Origin: Lacticaseibacillus porcinae
GTDB lineage: Bacteria; Bacillota; Bacilli; Lactobacillales; Lactobacillaceae
Length of the DNA stretch: 64,000 nt
Direction: 5' to 3'
Assembly: GCF_003946305.1 (NCBI RefSeq)
Contig: NZ_RHNS01000001.1
Span: 372,001-436,000, forward strand
Part shown: positions 63,911 through 64,000 of the stretch, piece by piece
Layout: every line of letters starts with the position of its first letter
Numbering within the stretch: the first letter of the stretch is position 1
Translations under genes and position numbers: made by a program
Notes under the pieces: generated by a model
What the model was told of the DNA's origin: nothing
Seen by the model: only the letters and a program-made list of their open reading frames with translations
Database searches by the model: none

Positions 63911-64000
63911 ATAAACCGCTACCAGAAAGACATTCGACGCATCATTTTCACTCAAGATCCCACCGCTGACGTTTCAGGATTCCGATTGTATGACTACGAT
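63911..64000 (+). CDS. Start of an unidentified gene with a non-standard start codon
   Basis: A promoter TTGACG-N17-TACAGT (63834-63862) and an AGGAGG box (63894-63899) are followed by an open frame reading NRYQKDIRRIIFTQDPTADV and SGFRLYDYD to the window end. No ATG, GTG or TTG exists in that frame after the upstream in-frame stop; the best-spaced candidates are ATA (63911) or ACG (63905). Product unknown. Confidence 0.45.
   Translation, partial: MNRYQKDIRRIIFTQDPTADVSGFRLYDYD

Overview
The window looks like a chromosomal segment of a lactic acid bacterium (Lactobacillaceae, order Lactobacillales). This rests on gene content and style: a complete WxL-protein operon, LicT/PTS beta-glucoside utilisation, ECF-type vitamin uptake, strong AGGAGG ribosome binding sites, frequent TTG/GTG starts and short terminator-bounded operons. 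The genus cannot be fixed from the sequence alone; a Lacticaseibacillus-like species is a guess. There is no prophage, CRISPR array or rRNA operon, and only one tRNA (Leu, anticodon AAG).

Layout. 1-3.6 kb: ligA (cut by the window edge) and pcrA, with a large foldback repeat between them. 3.7-7.9 kb: a LacI-controlled locus with a GPH sugar transporter and a DUF4038-type glycoside hydrolase. 8-9.7 kb: a DUF438 hemerythrin/PAS protein and a DUF1858 partner. 9.8-13.2 kb: an MFS exporter, then an operon with a zinc-finger/LuxR-HTH/DUF2087 regulator, a GIY-YIG-like protein, a CAT-like acyltransferase and an unknown protein. 13.2-21.1 kb: a DEDDh exonuclease, an MFS transporter, a second foldback repeat, and the purine salvage group xpt-pbuX-purK-like-purB. 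21.3-27.5 kb: a glucosaminidase, an oxidoreductase, an acetyltransferase, a solo foldback hairpin, csp, a YkyA-like lipoprotein, an ECF S component, an AP2-domain protein and small unknowns. 27.7-37.5 kb: two Rgg/MutR-like regulators, an Mga-like regulator and the WxL operon. 37.5-50.7 kb: EamA transporter, CsbD, tRNA-Leu, glf, a glycosyltransferase, SprT, an ABC importer of the TrpX type behind a structured leader, a P-type ATPase behind a yybP-ykoY (Mn2+) riboswitch, nadE, and a frameshifted pRiA4b ORF-3-like gene. 50.8-55.4 kb: bglA, PTS and licT with two RAT/terminator pairs and a cre site. 55.5-60.2 kb: a partial tandem duplication of an amidohydrolase/ahpC region split by a TnpB element, then intact ahpC-ahpF. 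60.3-64 kb: an MFS transporter, a luciferase-like oxidoreductase, a lipoprotein and the start of a further gene.

The most unusual content is non-coding. Two ~650-bp intergenic elements (707-1335 and 15984-16660) share a scaffold of three modules. The two slots between the modules carry two different hairpin cargos, and these occupy opposite slots in the two copies. A third copy of one cargo stands alone at 23986-24240. Stem sequences differ between copies but still pair, while junction sequences are conserved. Other points to check are a TnpB that lacks the usual zinc-ribbon cysteines and whose predicted guide reads into an ahpC copy, an unassigned structured leader ahead of the ABC importer, a PurK homologue without its catalytic motifs, and a 51-residue protein in the WxL operon.
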